A DNA stretch of 64,000 bases from Arthrobacter pascens. GTDB taxonomy: Bacteria; Actinomycetota; Actinomycetes; Actinomycetales; Micrococcaceae. Position numbers and translations under genes: made by a program. The stretch lies in contig NZ_JAUSXF010000001.1 in assembly GCF_030816475.1 (NCBI RefSeq), forward strand, positions 1,550,001 through 1,614,000, written 5' to 3'. Below are positions 8,002-16,776 of the stretch, piece after piece (within the stretch, counting starts at the first letter, position 1; the number at the start of each line of letters is the position of its first letter). Below the pieces are notes generated by a model. The model did no database searches. It was given only the letters and a program-made list of their open reading frames with translations, and was not told where the DNA came from.

Positions 8002-10224
8002 ATGCAGACCAAACGTTTTCGCGGCGCCATGCGCAAGCTGCCGATCGCGGCGCTCACAGCACTCTTAATCGTCTTGGGCCTCGCGGTCGCTCCCGCATCC
8101 GTGGCCTACGATCCAGCATATTCGGTGCCAACGGGCTTGAAGTCCACGGGTCAGACGGATACGACTGTGAGCCTGTCTTGGGTGAAATCGGCGAACGTCC
8201 CTCAGTACCGGGTGCAGGTTTATACCAGGGCGGACATGGCCGATTCGGTGTATTACCGGTTTACCGACTCGGCTGTTGTTATCCCTAATTTGGTGAAGAG
8301 CACCGCGTACAATTTCCGGGTGCGGGGGATCAGTGCTGACGGGGGGACGTCGCTGACGGCTTACTCAGCACCCGTGACGGCGACCACCGCAGCCGCACCT
8401 GCCTATGCGGTGCCTACCGGTTTGAAGTCCACGGGTCAGACGGATACGACTGTGAGCCTGTCTTGGGTTAAATCGGCGAACGTCCCTCAGTACCGGGTGC
8501 AGGTTTATACCAGGGCGGACATGGCTGATTCGGTGTATTACCGGTTTACCGACTTTGCAGTGGTTATCCCTAATCTGGTGAAGAGCACCGCGTACAATTT
8601 CCGGGTGCGGGGGATCAGTGCTGACGGGGGGACGTCACTGACGGCTTATTCAGCACCCGTGACGGCGACCACCGCAGCCGCACCTGCCTATGCGGTACCT
8701 ACCGGTTTGAAGTCCACAGCCACTGCCGCGACCTCCGTCTCCCTGTCGTGGAACCCGGTGCCCAACGCTCCCGAATACCGGGTACAGATTTACAGCAAGC
8801 CGGACATGAGCGACTCGATCTACAGACGGTTCACGGCGGCTTCCGGAGTCGCGTACGGGCTTACGCCCGAAACAGGCTATTCCGCAAGAGTCAGGGTTAT
8901 CGGATCGGCAGGAGAAAGCCTTAGCGCCTATTCTGCCCCATTTACGTTTACTACCCCTGTTGATCCGTATCCGACTCCGACCGGCTTCAGTGCAACTACC
9001 ACCTACCGCACGGCAAACCTGACATGGAACCCCGTACCCAATGCACCGGGGTACCGGCTAGCGATTGCCACCAAACCCGATATGTCCGACGCCGAATGGC
9101 GCCGTTATGCAGGAACCAACACGGCGGAAATCCGTGGCCTGAACCAGCTCACAACCTACTATTTCCAGGTTCGGGTAATTGACGATGCCGGAACTGCCCT
9201 CAGCGCCTATACGCCGGTGCTGAGTATCGCAACCAAAGCGGAGCCGCCGGCACCACCGGCCCTGACCAATCCTTTGAAGGTCGCGAGCTACAACGTCATG
9301 TGCGCAACCTGTACGCCCGAGGACACAGACACGGCCAATCCGTTGCCCTGGTCGGAGCGCCGCGGCGCCGTCGTGGCCAATATCAAGTCAAGGATGCCGG
9401 ACATTATCGGCGTCCAGGAGGCATCCCAGGGCTGGCTGAACGAGCCCGGCCAAACGGTGTCGCTCTCCCAGTTCGAGGATCTGCTCCAACGGCTCAACAG
9501 TGCCGGAGCCAACTACGCGGTCAGTAACAACAAACGCAACAACTGCGTGGACTCCACGACTCCGACGAACTGTGTTTATGCCGATCAGGGTGCCTCGCAG
9601 GGGGCGCGTATCTTCTACAACCCCACGGCGGTGGAAATAGTCAAAAGCGGTTCGAAAGCACTTCCGGTGGCCAGCGTTCCGGAGAACCCAAGATTCTTCG
9701 CGTGGGCAATCGCCAAACAGAAATCGACCGGAAAGCTCTTCTTCTTCGGAGATACTCATCTGTCCACCAGTAAAGCCGAGGGATTCTATGAACTCCGGAA
9801 GCTACAGGCGGAGACGATCGTCAGTGTCATTAGGCAGGAAAACTCTGCCGGTCTTCCAATACTCATGACCGGAGATCTCAATTCGAGCAAGTGGCAGAAA
9901 CCTTCCAATGCGCCCTACGACGTCTTCACCAATTTCGGACTTATCGATCCGCTCGGCAATGACTACTGGCAGGACTTCCCCAGCATGGCAGCCACTGCAG
10001 AAAAACGCATCAACGCATTTCTCGACAGCTGGAACGGTTACAATATTGTGGCTCCTGGCACCTCTAATAAGGCGGCCAATGGCTCCTACATCGACTACAT
10101 CCTGACATCCAAGATGCGAGTGTCGCAGTGGGAGACTGTAGCCAACGTTGACAGTGCCGGCAACTTTGTGGGAATCATTCCGTCTGACCACAACATGGTC
10201 GTAGCCACTGTGGGGCTTCCCTAG
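8002..10224 (+). CDS. Secreted protein with four fibronectin type III repeats and an endonuclease/exonuclease/phosphatase domain
   Basis: This 740-aa protein begins with a Sec signal peptide (basic QTKRFRGAMRK, hydrophobic core, cleavage near APASVA). Four FnIII-like units follow, at residues of about 38-132, 133-227, 228-322 and 323-415. The first two are nearly identical. From about residue 425 there is an endonuclease/exonuclease/phosphatase fold: KVASYNVMC, IIGVQEASQGW (metal-binding Glu), FFGDTHLS, LMTGDLNSSKW and the terminal SDHNMVVATV, which contains the catalytic His. The family cleaves DNA or phosphoester lipids, so the extracellular substrate is unknown. No LPXTG or C-terminal membrane anchor is visible. 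A GGGGG ribosome-binding site precedes the ATG. Confidence 0.85.
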   Translation: MQTKRFRGAMRKLPIAALTALLIVLGLAVAPASVAYDPAYSVPTGLKSTGQTDTTVSLSWVKSANVPQYRVQVYTRADMADSVYYRFTDSAVVIPNLVKSTAYNFRVRGISADGGTSLTAYSAPVTATTAAAPAYAVPTGLKSTGQTDTTVSLSWVKSANVPQYRVQVYTRADMADSVYYRFTDFAVVIPNLVKSTAYNFRVRGISADGGTSLTAYSAPVTATTAAAPAYAVPTGLKSTATAATSVSLSWNPVPNAPEYRVQIYSKPDMSDSIYRRFTAASGVAYGLTPETGYSARVRVIGSAGESLSAYSAPFTFTTPVDPYPTPTGFSATTTYRTANLTWNPVPNAPGYRLAIATKPDMSDAEWRRYAGTNTAEIRGLNQLTTYYFQVRVIDDAGTALSAYTPVLSIATKAEPPAPPALTNPLKVASYNVMCATCTPEDTDTANPLPWSERRGAVVANIKSRMPDIIGVQEASQGWLNEPGQTVSLSQFEDLLQRLNSAGANYAVSNNKRNNCVDSTTPTNCVYADQGASQGARIFYNPTAVEIVKSGSKALPVASVPENPRFFAWAIAKQKSTGKLFFFGDTHLSTSKAEGFYELRKLQAETIVSVIRQENSAGLPILMTGDLNSSKWQKPSNAPYDVFTNFGLIDPLGNDYWQDFPSMAATAEKRINAFLDSWNGYNIVAPGTSNKAANGSYIDYILTSKMRVSQWETVANVDSAGNFVGIIPSDHNMVVATVGLP
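8113..8682 (+). repeat. Tandem 285-bp direct repeat encoding two near-identical FnIII modules
   Basis: Unit 1 (8113-8397) and unit 2 (8398-8682) are the same length and differ at roughly eighteen positions by eye, giving only two amino-acid changes. Each encodes one 95-residue FnIII module. Units 3 and 4 downstream are clearly diverged. The pattern indicates a recent in-frame duplication. Confidence 0.9.
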
Positions 10225-10377
10225 GAAACCTGATAGCGGCACAGGGCTGTTGGCCGCTTGCATGGTTCATCGCCGATGAGGGTGTAGGCGCCTCAGAACT
10301 TGCCGGTGTCGAGCAGGCCGGGTAGGTCCGTTGCTGGTGCCGCGGCGGTCGACGTAGGCCAGCATGTTGGCGCCTCG

Positions 10378-10563
10378 CCGTTGACGCGGTAGTGGGGCAG
10401 GTTGAAGATGCTGCTGGCAGCGTCAGTTCCCACCCCGGTAGGCTCGTTCAAGACTCGTGGTCCTGTTCCTGGTTGAATGCTTCGACACACTCATTCCAGC
10501 AGGACCACGGGCCCCTTTTTCAGCTGCGACACGAAACCAAATCCCCACCAACCACGAAGAGCC
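10378..10563 (-). mobile_element. ISL3-type insertion sequence, left-end fragment
   Basis: Read on the minus strand from 10563, this begins with an inverted-repeat sequence of the form GGCTCTTCGTGGTTGGTGGGG. It continues with a degenerate version of the 5' end of an ISL3 transposase gene: LNEPTGVGTDAASSIFNLPHYRV, corresponding to LNEPTSPRADAATAIFNLPDHRV in the fragment at 16,154-16,438. The reading frame is shifted relative to the start codon at 10494, and homology is lost near 10378. The bases between 10225 and 10377 hold nothing I recognise. Confidence 0.7.
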
Positions 10564-10572
10564 GCCCGGCGC

Positions 10573-10590
10573 GCTCTTCGCGGTTGGCGC
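10573..10590 (+). repeat. Isolated ISL3-like terminal inverted repeat
   Basis: GCTCTTCGCGGTTGGCGC resembles the reverse complement of the ISL3 right end at 16732-16749 (GCGCAAACCGCGAAGAGC). It sits between two other ISL3 ends (10563 and 10632), so several elements or deletion products have met here. Confidence 0.55.
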
Positions 10591-10631
10591 CCACGATCCG
10601 GTCGCGCGACGACCTGGCACCTGACGCGCGC

Positions 10632-11700
10632 GCTCTTCACGGTTGGTGGTGAATGTTCTGCCGTGACGGACGTTCATACCACTGTTCTGGCGGCACTGCG
10701 CAACAGGATACGCGTTTTGCAGTTGCATGCTTTGGTGAATCCCGGCCCTGTCCTTTTTATGTGCTTGATCGCGGTGCTATTGGCTTCCACTTTCGCCGTT
10801 GTCGCGCCGGTGACAATGAGGACTTCGATCTCTTTCCACCACCGGCAGACACGTGCGCCAGAGCCGGTTCGTTTCCGGCTGCGCGGACTGTTCTACCAAG
10901 GCCTGCATTCGGTCTTTCGCGGCCGACGCATCGGCGAGGGATCCCGTGGCGAGCAGCGTCCGGAGTTGCTCTTAGACCAGCCAGGCAGCCTGCAGTTTCC
11001 CAGTGGCGTCGTCGGTGTCGAACACGGTACTGAGCCTGTTCCGGGCCCGATCCGAAAGCGTGTCCCCGGCCCGGAGTAACAGCCACCGGTTGGCCCAGAC
11101 CGGGTCAATGGATCGTCCCCCACCTGCCATGGACCTCCTGCGTGAGCCGTTGCCGGACCTCGGTCAGCATGTCGTTGCCGAGCTTGACCAGGTGGAACGC
11201 GTCGACCGAGACCGCGGTTCGTGGCAGCCACATCCGCTGGGCCTTGCGGAACGCCGCGGAGGGGTCGATCGCCACGACTTGGACGCCCAGGCGCCACCGC
11301 AGAGGACGCGCGAACAGCCAGTCCCTGACGCCCTCGCTGTCGCGGCCGTCCACGATCCCGAGCACCTGTCCGGTGTCCAGATCGACAATGGGGGTCATCC
11401 AGGGTTCGTAGCGTTTCCAGGCCTTGGTGGCCGGGTCGCGGAAGAACCGACGGACCGGTAGCGGTGTTCATAGATCCCGAGCATCCGCGGTGCCAGGCAT
11501 CGACGTCAGGCAGTGTCAGCGCCGCGGAATCCAGAGCCCGCTGGACCAGCCACCACGAGACGCCGAACGAGATAGCCGCCTCCGCCGCGGCCCGTCCAGA
11601 TCCAATCACGGCAGCCACCAGGGCGCCCCGGAGCCTCCGGGTCGACCCCGCCCTGGGCGGGACCTGATCAGTCTCCTCCGTGAATGTCCTGCGGGATCGC
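10632..11700 (-). pseudogene. ISL3 family transposase, inactivated remnant A
   Basis: On the minus strand an ISL3 transposase can be followed through several frames. A helix-turn-helix part (VPPRAGSTRRLRGALVAAVI) lies at about 11,693-11,496, a DDE core (IVDLDTGQVLGIVDGRDSEG, VVAIDPSAAFRKAQRMWLP) at 11,398-11,105, and the C-terminus (LIVTGATTAKVEANSTAIKH) near 10,800. Frameshifts occur near 11,495 and after HGRWGTIH, and there are stops further on. The first catalytic Asp is lost: the LGIDEHRY motif seen in related copies reads LGIYEHRY here. The right-end inverted repeat GCTCTTCACGGTTGGTGGTG begins at 10632. The N-terminal zinc-ribbon part is missing. Confidence 0.82.
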
Positions 11701-11890
11701 GGCCGGACGCGAAGTCTGCTGGGCCACGGATCTGAACGCCCGCGGCGCGGCCCTGTTGATCGAGTTGTTGGCCTCCCACGCCCAGCAACTGCTTCTATAT
11801 TCCTGGACGGATCGTGCGTTACGCCGCAGCAACCTACCGCGGAGATGGCAAGACCGACGCGAAAGACGCAAGGATCATGACCGACAGCCC
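11701..11890 (+). mobile_element. IS110 family transposase fragment (N-terminal RuvC-like part, frameshifted)
   Basis: On the plus strand two frames together give an IS110-type segment: ATDLNARGAALLIELLASHA, then after a one-base frameshift PGRIVRYAAATYRGDGKTDA-KDARIMTD. The GDGKTDAKDA run is the conserved region around the third acidic residue of the DEDD transposases. Neither end of the gene is present. The left side abuts the N-terminal end of the ISL3 remnant. Confidence 0.7.
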
Positions 11891-11907
11891 GAAATCCTTC
11901 GCAATCT

Positions 11908-11937
11908 GCCCGCAAAGGCGCCTCGCCCTTTGCGGGC
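11908..11937 (+). terminator. Hairpin, possible terminator within IS debris
   Basis: GCCCGCAAAGGCG pairs with CGCCCTTTGCGGGC around a CCT loop, giving about 13 base pairs with one bulge. No clear T-tract follows, so it may be a relic terminator or an IS end structure. The rest of the stretch to 12163 has no gene I can support. Confidence 0.35.
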
Positions 11938-12163
11938 CTCATCAATAAATCCTGGCGGACCTCCGCCCCATAAGCCGTCGGCATGGTCAACATCCTTCCA
12001 CGAGCACAAGCTCGCTAGGTCAAGGAGTCAACAAAACCGGGGAAAGTCCCAAGTAACCTCAAAGTCGACTAAGAAGACCGAATCCAAGAGTCAAAGAAGA
12101 CGGGGGCAGCTCCCTTTCGTGGCACCTTCTCCACGGACGAGTTCATAGTGTATCTTTTTGCAC

Positions 12164-13921
12164 TTAGAGTCCTGCTAGAAGCCTCTTCAGCGTCTCGCCA
12201 TCCCGTTCAAAGTCGAACTCGTAGTCATGGTTAGTCCCTCCTAATGGGCGACCGGCGGCGTCGACATCCCGGTTGCCCTTGATGTCCTCGCACCAGAAAA
12301 CGTGCATTCGGTGGTCGAGGGCGGTTGCTATGAAGTACTCATTTGTAGCTAGGTAAGATGTGTTCACAAAGCCAATGATGTCCATTGGCGTTTTGCTGAA
12401 CATGGTGCCATACAGGCCTGATCCGATATAACCGGCAGCAACCTTGGCGTTGGCATACATGGTGGCTTGCTGACGCAGAGTGAGTTCCTCCGGGTAAACT
12501 ACCTTGAAGCCATGTTCGATGAAGACAGCTTCGAGTTCAGGCATGTTGAGGCACTCCCGCCACATTCCGGGTCGGCGGGAAACGAAAATGCGCTCGCCTG
12601 TCGGTCCGGTGTCCAGCCGCAGTTCCCGACCCAAGCGCTCATATGTCTCCCGCAGCATCGGGTGTACGTACTTCATATTGTGGAAGAGTGGCGTGGCCGC
12701 AATCAGGGAATCCACGTGCACTGGTGACAGGAAGGTTTGAATGTCCCCTTGGGATATGCCGTATGCCGTTAGGATCTCCAGTTGGTAGGGCAAAAGATTC
12801 CCTTCCGGTGTCGGGGAACTCATCAACACCTTCAGTGCTGGATTCTGCTCCTTCGCATTGTCCCAAGCGTAAAGGCGGGGGATGGCCTCCGTCATGAAGT
12901 GGCCGAAGTGTCGGTTCATTTCGAGGTCGAGATAGTAGTATTGCCCGTTAAGTCGCTCGGGCTCCGCGGTGGACTCCGGGGACCAAGAGAAGTAGTGATT
13001 CAGAGGCCTGAGCGCGCTGTTGCCCAGCCGGCCCAGGAGAGCAAGCCGAAAAGAGTCGGGCAGGAGTGTTGAATCTTTCAGCAAGATCTGTCTCGGCACG
13101 GCTACAACGTCGTGATACTCGCGGACGTCTAGGTCCGGCACACTTATCGGGTTAGGGTACTTCCGCTGGGCCACGTCGAGCTTGTTCGCTGTAACAAGGG
13201 CGTCGGAAGTCACTTTGGTCGACCGTAGCCGAGATAGGACGCTTCCCCAGGTATCGCCATAGCGATCCTGAAGGAGGCTGTTGGCTTCCGAATGCCGAAG
13301 TTTGATTAGCGTTTCGCCGCGTCTTTCGAGGGCGAGGAATTTTCCGTCGAATTCTACTCGGCCGATGGCCTGCGCCAGGTTCAGATCATCCTCCGTTGCA
13401 TTTGCCGGGGTTTTGCCCCCTGAGGCCTTGAGCGTCAATAGGCGACTAACGAGTTGCCACAGATCCTCTTTGTCGTCGTCCAGAAGGGACGGGATGTGGC
13501 TCGCATGAAGATCCTCAGCGATGTAAAGCCCCCCGTTACGGACCGCTGGGAAGAACAGCCGGAATATCTCTCTCTTCTGACTCTTGCGGTTGGGGCTGTC
13601 CTCAATAAGGACGTCGTAGGGAGAGGCAATTGCCAGCGCTCTGTGCATTCGGTCCATGTTCCCCGCCGGGTACATCCGCACGTTTGACCTCAGCCGGGCG
13701 AGATCATCAACTGGCGCGTAGCTAATAGCGGTTACGGTCGCGTCTGGGAGGAACTCAGCGAACGTATTGGCAGTGGCCACTGGTCTGGTGCCTAGGACGA
13801 TCGCAAGCCGCCGAATGTCAAGCCCAGCGAACAGTGACTCGTAATGCTTGAGGTAGTTGTGGCCTCCAGAAGCTTGATCGATCTTATTCCGCACCCCGAT
13901 GTCGTCCAAGCTGATCGCCAA
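12164..13921 (-). CDS. Methyltransferase-like/GT61 (DUF563) fusion glycosyltransferase
   Basis: This 585-aa protein has a class-I methyltransferase-like N-terminal half (residues of about 1-240: IEDSPNRKSQKREIFRLFFP, then GGLYIAEDLHASHI). It lacks an obvious G-x-G S-adenosylmethionine loop. The C-terminal half is GT61: YYYLDLEMNRHFGHFMTE near 325, RIFVSRRPGMWREC near 445 and GYIGSGLYGTMFSKT near 500. GT61 enzymes build capsule or glycan side chains. The start codon is TTG, supported by GGAGGA about 9 bp upstream. An IS graveyard lies on both sides, and a paralogue begins 4.6 kb upstream in the same direction. The product is probably a cytoplasmic glycopolymer enzyme; whether the N-terminal half methylates anything is uncertain. 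Confidence 0.78.
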   Translation of the reverse strand: MAISLDDIGVRNKIDQASGGHNYLKHYESLFAGLDIRRLAIVLGTRPVATANTFAEFLPDATVTAISYAPVDDLARLRSNVRMYPAGNMDRMHRALAIASPYDVLIEDSPNRKSQKREIFRLFFPAVRNGGLYIAEDLHASHIPSLLDDDKEDLWQLVSRLLTLKASGGKTPANATEDDLNLAQAIGRVEFDGKFLALERRGETLIKLRHSEANSLLQDRYGDTWGSVLSRLRSTKVTSDALVTANKLDVAQRKYPNPISVPDLDVREYHDVVAVPRQILLKDSTLLPDSFRLALLGRLGNSALRPLNHYFSWSPESTAEPERLNGQYYYLDLEMNRHFGHFMTEAIPRLYAWDNAKEQNPALKVLMSSPTPEGNLLPYQLEILTAYGISQGDIQTFLSPVHVDSLIAATPLFHNMKYVHPMLRETYERLGRELRLDTGPTGERIFVSRRPGMWRECLNMPELEAVFIEHGFKVVYPEELTLRQQATMYANAKVAAGYIGSGLYGTMFSKTPMDIIGFVNTSYLATNEYFIATALDHRMHVFWCEDIKGNRDVDAAGRPLGGTNHDYEFDFERDGETLKRLLAGL

Positions 13922-14029
13922 TTTTGGAGTCCTCCATTTGTTTCCGTGCGCTAGCTTTTCCAGCGAATCGGTATCTCACCATCCTAGAGTGCGCAGAGAG
14001 AGTCCAAGCCCCACGTGGGTCCAATGCTG

Positions 14030-15300
14030 GCTTTGATCGCCACTTGGCCCGCAATCGGTGCGTTCGATGTGCTTGATTCCAGTGTTGTCCACTTGAGAGA
14101 AGACTTTGGTCGGTCTTTCCAAGAATCACGCGATGGCCGTCTCAAGTCCGGGAACAACACGCCCGCAGCCGGGCCGTTACACCACGCTAATGGGGCACTA
14201 CTTTTTTATGGCGGTGTTGTTGGCTTCTACCTTGCCTGTCGTAGCTCCGGTAATGATGAGCACCTTGATCTCTTTCTACCACCGGCAGACAGTGCGGTAG
14301 AGCCTGTTCGTTTCCGGTCGTGCGGGCTGCTTTGACCAGTTCCTCCAGTTCGGTTTTCGCTGCCGCCGCGTCCTCCAGGGACCCGGTGCGCAGAAGGGCC
14401 CTGTGTTGTTCCTTGATGCGCCAGACTGCTTGGAGGGCTCCGGTCGGATCGTCAACGGCGAACACCTCATCCAGCCGACGGCCGGCCCTACAGCTGAGTG
14501 TGTCCCCGCCCCGCAGGAGAAGCATGCGGTGGGCCCAGGCCTTGTCGACGGCCCGGCCGCGCCGGTCCTTGACCTGCTGGGCAAGATTCTGCCGGGTCTC
14601 GGTCACGGCCTGGTTCGCCAACGAGATCAGATGGAAGGCATCGACACCTACCGCCGTGCGTGGAAGCCACATCCGCAACGCCTTGCGAAGCTCAGCGGAA
14701 GGGTCGATCGCCACGACCTGCCGGCCCAGGCGCCACTGAAGCGGGCGGGCGAAGAGCCAGTCCCGGCGCCCTTGTGGTCGGGGGCCGACCAGGACACCCA
14801 GGACCTGGCCGGTGTCCCGGTCCAGGATTGTCGTCATCCAGGACTCGAACCTCGGCCCGGCCTTCGTGGCGGCGTTCTGGAAGTAGCGCACGGACCGGAA
14901 CCGGTGTTCATCAATACAGAGCATCCGGGGCTGAGCGCATCCACGTCCGGCAGCCGGAGTAGACAGGCTTCATTCAGCGCCGCCCGGACCATCCACCAGG
15001 ACACGGCGAACCCGGCGGCTGTCTCCGAAACGGCCCGGCCAGAGCGATGACAGCAGCCACGAGGTGGTCCCGGAGCCGGCCGGTCGAGCGCGCACGGCGC
15101 CGCACCTGCCGGGGGATTCGAAGAAGGACAGCCGGTCGCAGGCCGTCTCTTCGCAGCGGTACGAGCGGTACTTGGACCAGAGCACCTTTACCGGACCGGC
15201 GACAGGAATGTCCCTGAGCCGCTGGAGGCGGCGTTCCTTCCGCCGCGATGCGATGACACTGCAGCTCGGGCAGCCAGGCGGCTGATCCGTTTCGACCATA
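14030..15300 (-). pseudogene. ISL3 family transposase, inactivated remnant B
   Basis: Minus-strand pieces cover an almost complete ISL3 transposase. A zinc-ribbon start (CPSCSVIASRRKERRLQRLR, with CEETAC following) lies at 15,299-14,970, a DDE core (MLCIDEHRFRSVRYF, DRDTGQVLGVLVGPRPQGRR, VVAIDPSAELRKALRMWLP) at 14,924-14,276, and a C-terminal LIITGATTGKVEANNTAIKK near 14,200. Frames change near 14,960 and 14,280, with an in-frame TAG before KEIKVLII. The first catalytic Asp (CIDEH) is retained, unlike in remnant A. A second degenerate C-terminal copy (QVDNTGIKHIERTDCG) near 14,095-14,040 suggests a nested insertion of about 100 bp. The N-terminus is cut by another ISL3 end at 15304. Confidence 0.8.
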
Positions 15301-15303
15301 ACC

Positions 15304-15417
15304 GGCTCTTCGTGGTGGGTGGTGAAACAGGTTCCCTGTCTTGAAAGCTGAAGGGCTCGTAGCCCTGCTGTGATGGATGTTCTCTACGCATTCCTCAAGA
15401 GTCAGGAGCTACGAGCC
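15304..15417 (+). repeat. ISL3 left end, plus-strand arm of a 114-bp inverted repeat
   Basis: This begins with the ISL3-type terminus GGCTCTTCGTGGTGGGTGG and includes the first 15 codons of a transposase, MDVLYAFLKSQELRA, which stop at TAA (15418-15420). It matches the reverse complement of 16325-16438 over 114 bp with about seven mismatches by eye. The two arms face each other across the truncated IS110 element. Confidence 0.85.
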
Positions 15418-15420
15418 TAA

Positions 15421-16104
15421 TGGGAGTGTACCGGCTGGCTCTTTCGGGGACAGACTGGTATCCGAGCCGCTGGTAGGTAAGCACTATACGAGCCTGGACG
15501 CTTTCCTCAGGAGTCCTATATCAAGATCGTGCCCCTGCCGGTGAGCGAGGAGGTCGAAAGCGCTGGTGGGATGTCGTGCCGGTCGAGCACTGATCCATTA
15601 GGTCGCAGCTGGTTCCTTCTCCAAGGCGGCTCGGGGACAGTGGGACGCGATTGGAAAGGATAGCTGCAGATGCTATTCGTCGGTGATGATTGGGCCGAGG
15701 AGCACCACGATGTTGCTCTAATCAATGAGGAAGGCCGGCTGCTGGCTCGCCGCCGGCTATCAGAAGGTGTCAAGGGAATCGAAGCTCTGCATGGACTGAT
15801 CGCCGATCATCTGGACCAGGAAGGGTCCGGCCAGGTAATGGTGGGCATCGAAACGGACCGCGGCCCGTGGGTTGCCGCGCTGTTGGCGGCCAATTACACC
15901 GTCTTTGCAGTCAATCCGCTGCAGGCCGCCCGGTACCGAGAACGGCACGGGACCTCTGGGGCGAAGAGTGATAAAGGCGATGCCTTGGTGTTAGCCCAGT
16001 TGGTGCGAACTGACCGCGCTCATCACCGCCCGATCACCAGTGACAGTGATGCCGCCGGAGAAGTCAAAGTCCTGGCACGCTCTCATCAGTCACTGATCTG
16101 GGCG
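15421..16104 (+). mobile_element. IS110 family element, 5' part with truncated transposase (15670-16110 reading frame)
   Basis: A 146-codon frame at 15670 encodes the N-terminal DEDD (RuvC-like) domain of an IS110 transposase: FVGDDWAEEHHDVALINEEG, GIETDRG, NPLQAARYRERHGTSGAKSD and KGDALVLAQLVRTDRA. It is cut near 16104, where ISL3 end sequence begins, so the C-terminal serine-containing domain is missing and the protein should be inactive. The 249 bp between the ISL3 end and the ATG are non-coding. In the IS110 group this position corresponds to the left end, known to encode the bridge RNA. No RNA structure was verified. Confidence 0.8.
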
Positions 16105-16153
16105 GCATGAACATTCATCACGGCAGAACATTCACCACGAACCGTGAAGAGCC
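16105..16153 (-). repeat. ISL3 right end fragment
   Basis: Reading on the minus strand from 16153, GGCTCTTCACGGTTCGTGGT is followed by GAATGTTCTGCCGTGA, the same sequence as the right end of remnant A at 10632-10665. It fuses directly to an ISL3 left-end fragment on one side and to the truncated IS110 gene on the other. Confidence 0.75.
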
Positions 16154-16438
16154 ATGTACCCGGGTGCTGATCACTCCGCAGGACGGGCAGCCGGCCTCTG
16201 CGGTTGCTTCAACGTGGATCCGTCGCTGCCCGAAGGCCAGGATCTCGGTGCTGGTGACGCGGTGGTCGGGCAGGTTGAAGATGGCGGTGGCAGCATCGGC
16301 GCGCGGGGAAGTAGGCTCGTTCAAGGCTCGTAGCTCCTGACTCTTGATGAATGCGTAGAGAACATCCATCACAGCAGGGCTACGAGCCCTTCAGCTTTCA
16401 AGACACGGAACCTGTTTCACCATCAACCGTGAAGAGCC
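16154..16438 (-). mobile_element. ISL3 left-end fragment with transposase N-terminus; minus-strand arm of the 114-bp inverted repeat
   Basis: The terminus lies at 16438 and reads GGCTCTTCACGGTTGATGG on the minus strand. A start codon at 16372 opens MMDVLYAFIKSQELRA, LNEPTSPRADAATAIFNLPD, IHVEATAEAGCPSCGVIST, the N-terminal zinc-ribbon part of an ISL3 transposase. The frame then runs into the unrelated right end at 16153. The first 114 bp are the inverted copy of 15304-15417. Confidence 0.8.
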
Positions 16439-16749
16439 CCAAAAGCTCGGACATCTATCACGCCAGAACCGGAACGCGGCACGAAACTCGTCAACGAAGT
16501 CATGGCATCCTTCCCGACCTGCCCAATCCCGGAAGTCGCTCGCCTCCGACGCGCACTCAAACAATGGAAGACCGCGATCCCCGCCCACTCCGACGCCAAC
16601 GGCGCCACCGAAGCAATCAACGCCGTCATCGAAACCACCCGCAGAATCGCCCGTGGCTTCGGCAACTTCACAAACTACAGAAGCACCTGCCTACTTGCAG
16701 CCGGCGGCCACCGCCCTACCGCATCAAACGGCGCAAACCGCGAAGAGCT
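16439..16749 (+). pseudogene. ISL3 family transposase, C-terminal fragment and right end
   Basis: The plus strand encodes the end of an ISL3 transposase: KLVNEVMASFPTCPIPEVAR, ALKQWKTAIPAHSDANGATE, AINAVIETTRRIARGFGNFT, NYRSTCLLAAGG. GATEAIN contains the conserved final acidic residue of the DDE triad. The terminal repeat GCGCAAACCGCGAAGAGC ends at 16749. The N-terminal two thirds are absent because another ISL3 end lies at 16438. Confidence 0.78.
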
Positions 16750-16776
16750 ATGAACCGCGAGGAGCTGAATTTCGAT

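Noticed and set aside
10893..11993. 366-codon minus-strand frame taken as one protein
   Set aside because: Only a central stretch matches an ISL3 transposase; the rest is out-of-frame sequence of the same element or unrelated DNA, so it is treated as a pseudogene.
13884..14129. 81-codon minus-strand frame starting upstream of the GT61 gene
   Set aside because: Its ATG overlaps the ribosome-binding site of the GT61 gene in a different frame, and the protein has no recognisable features.
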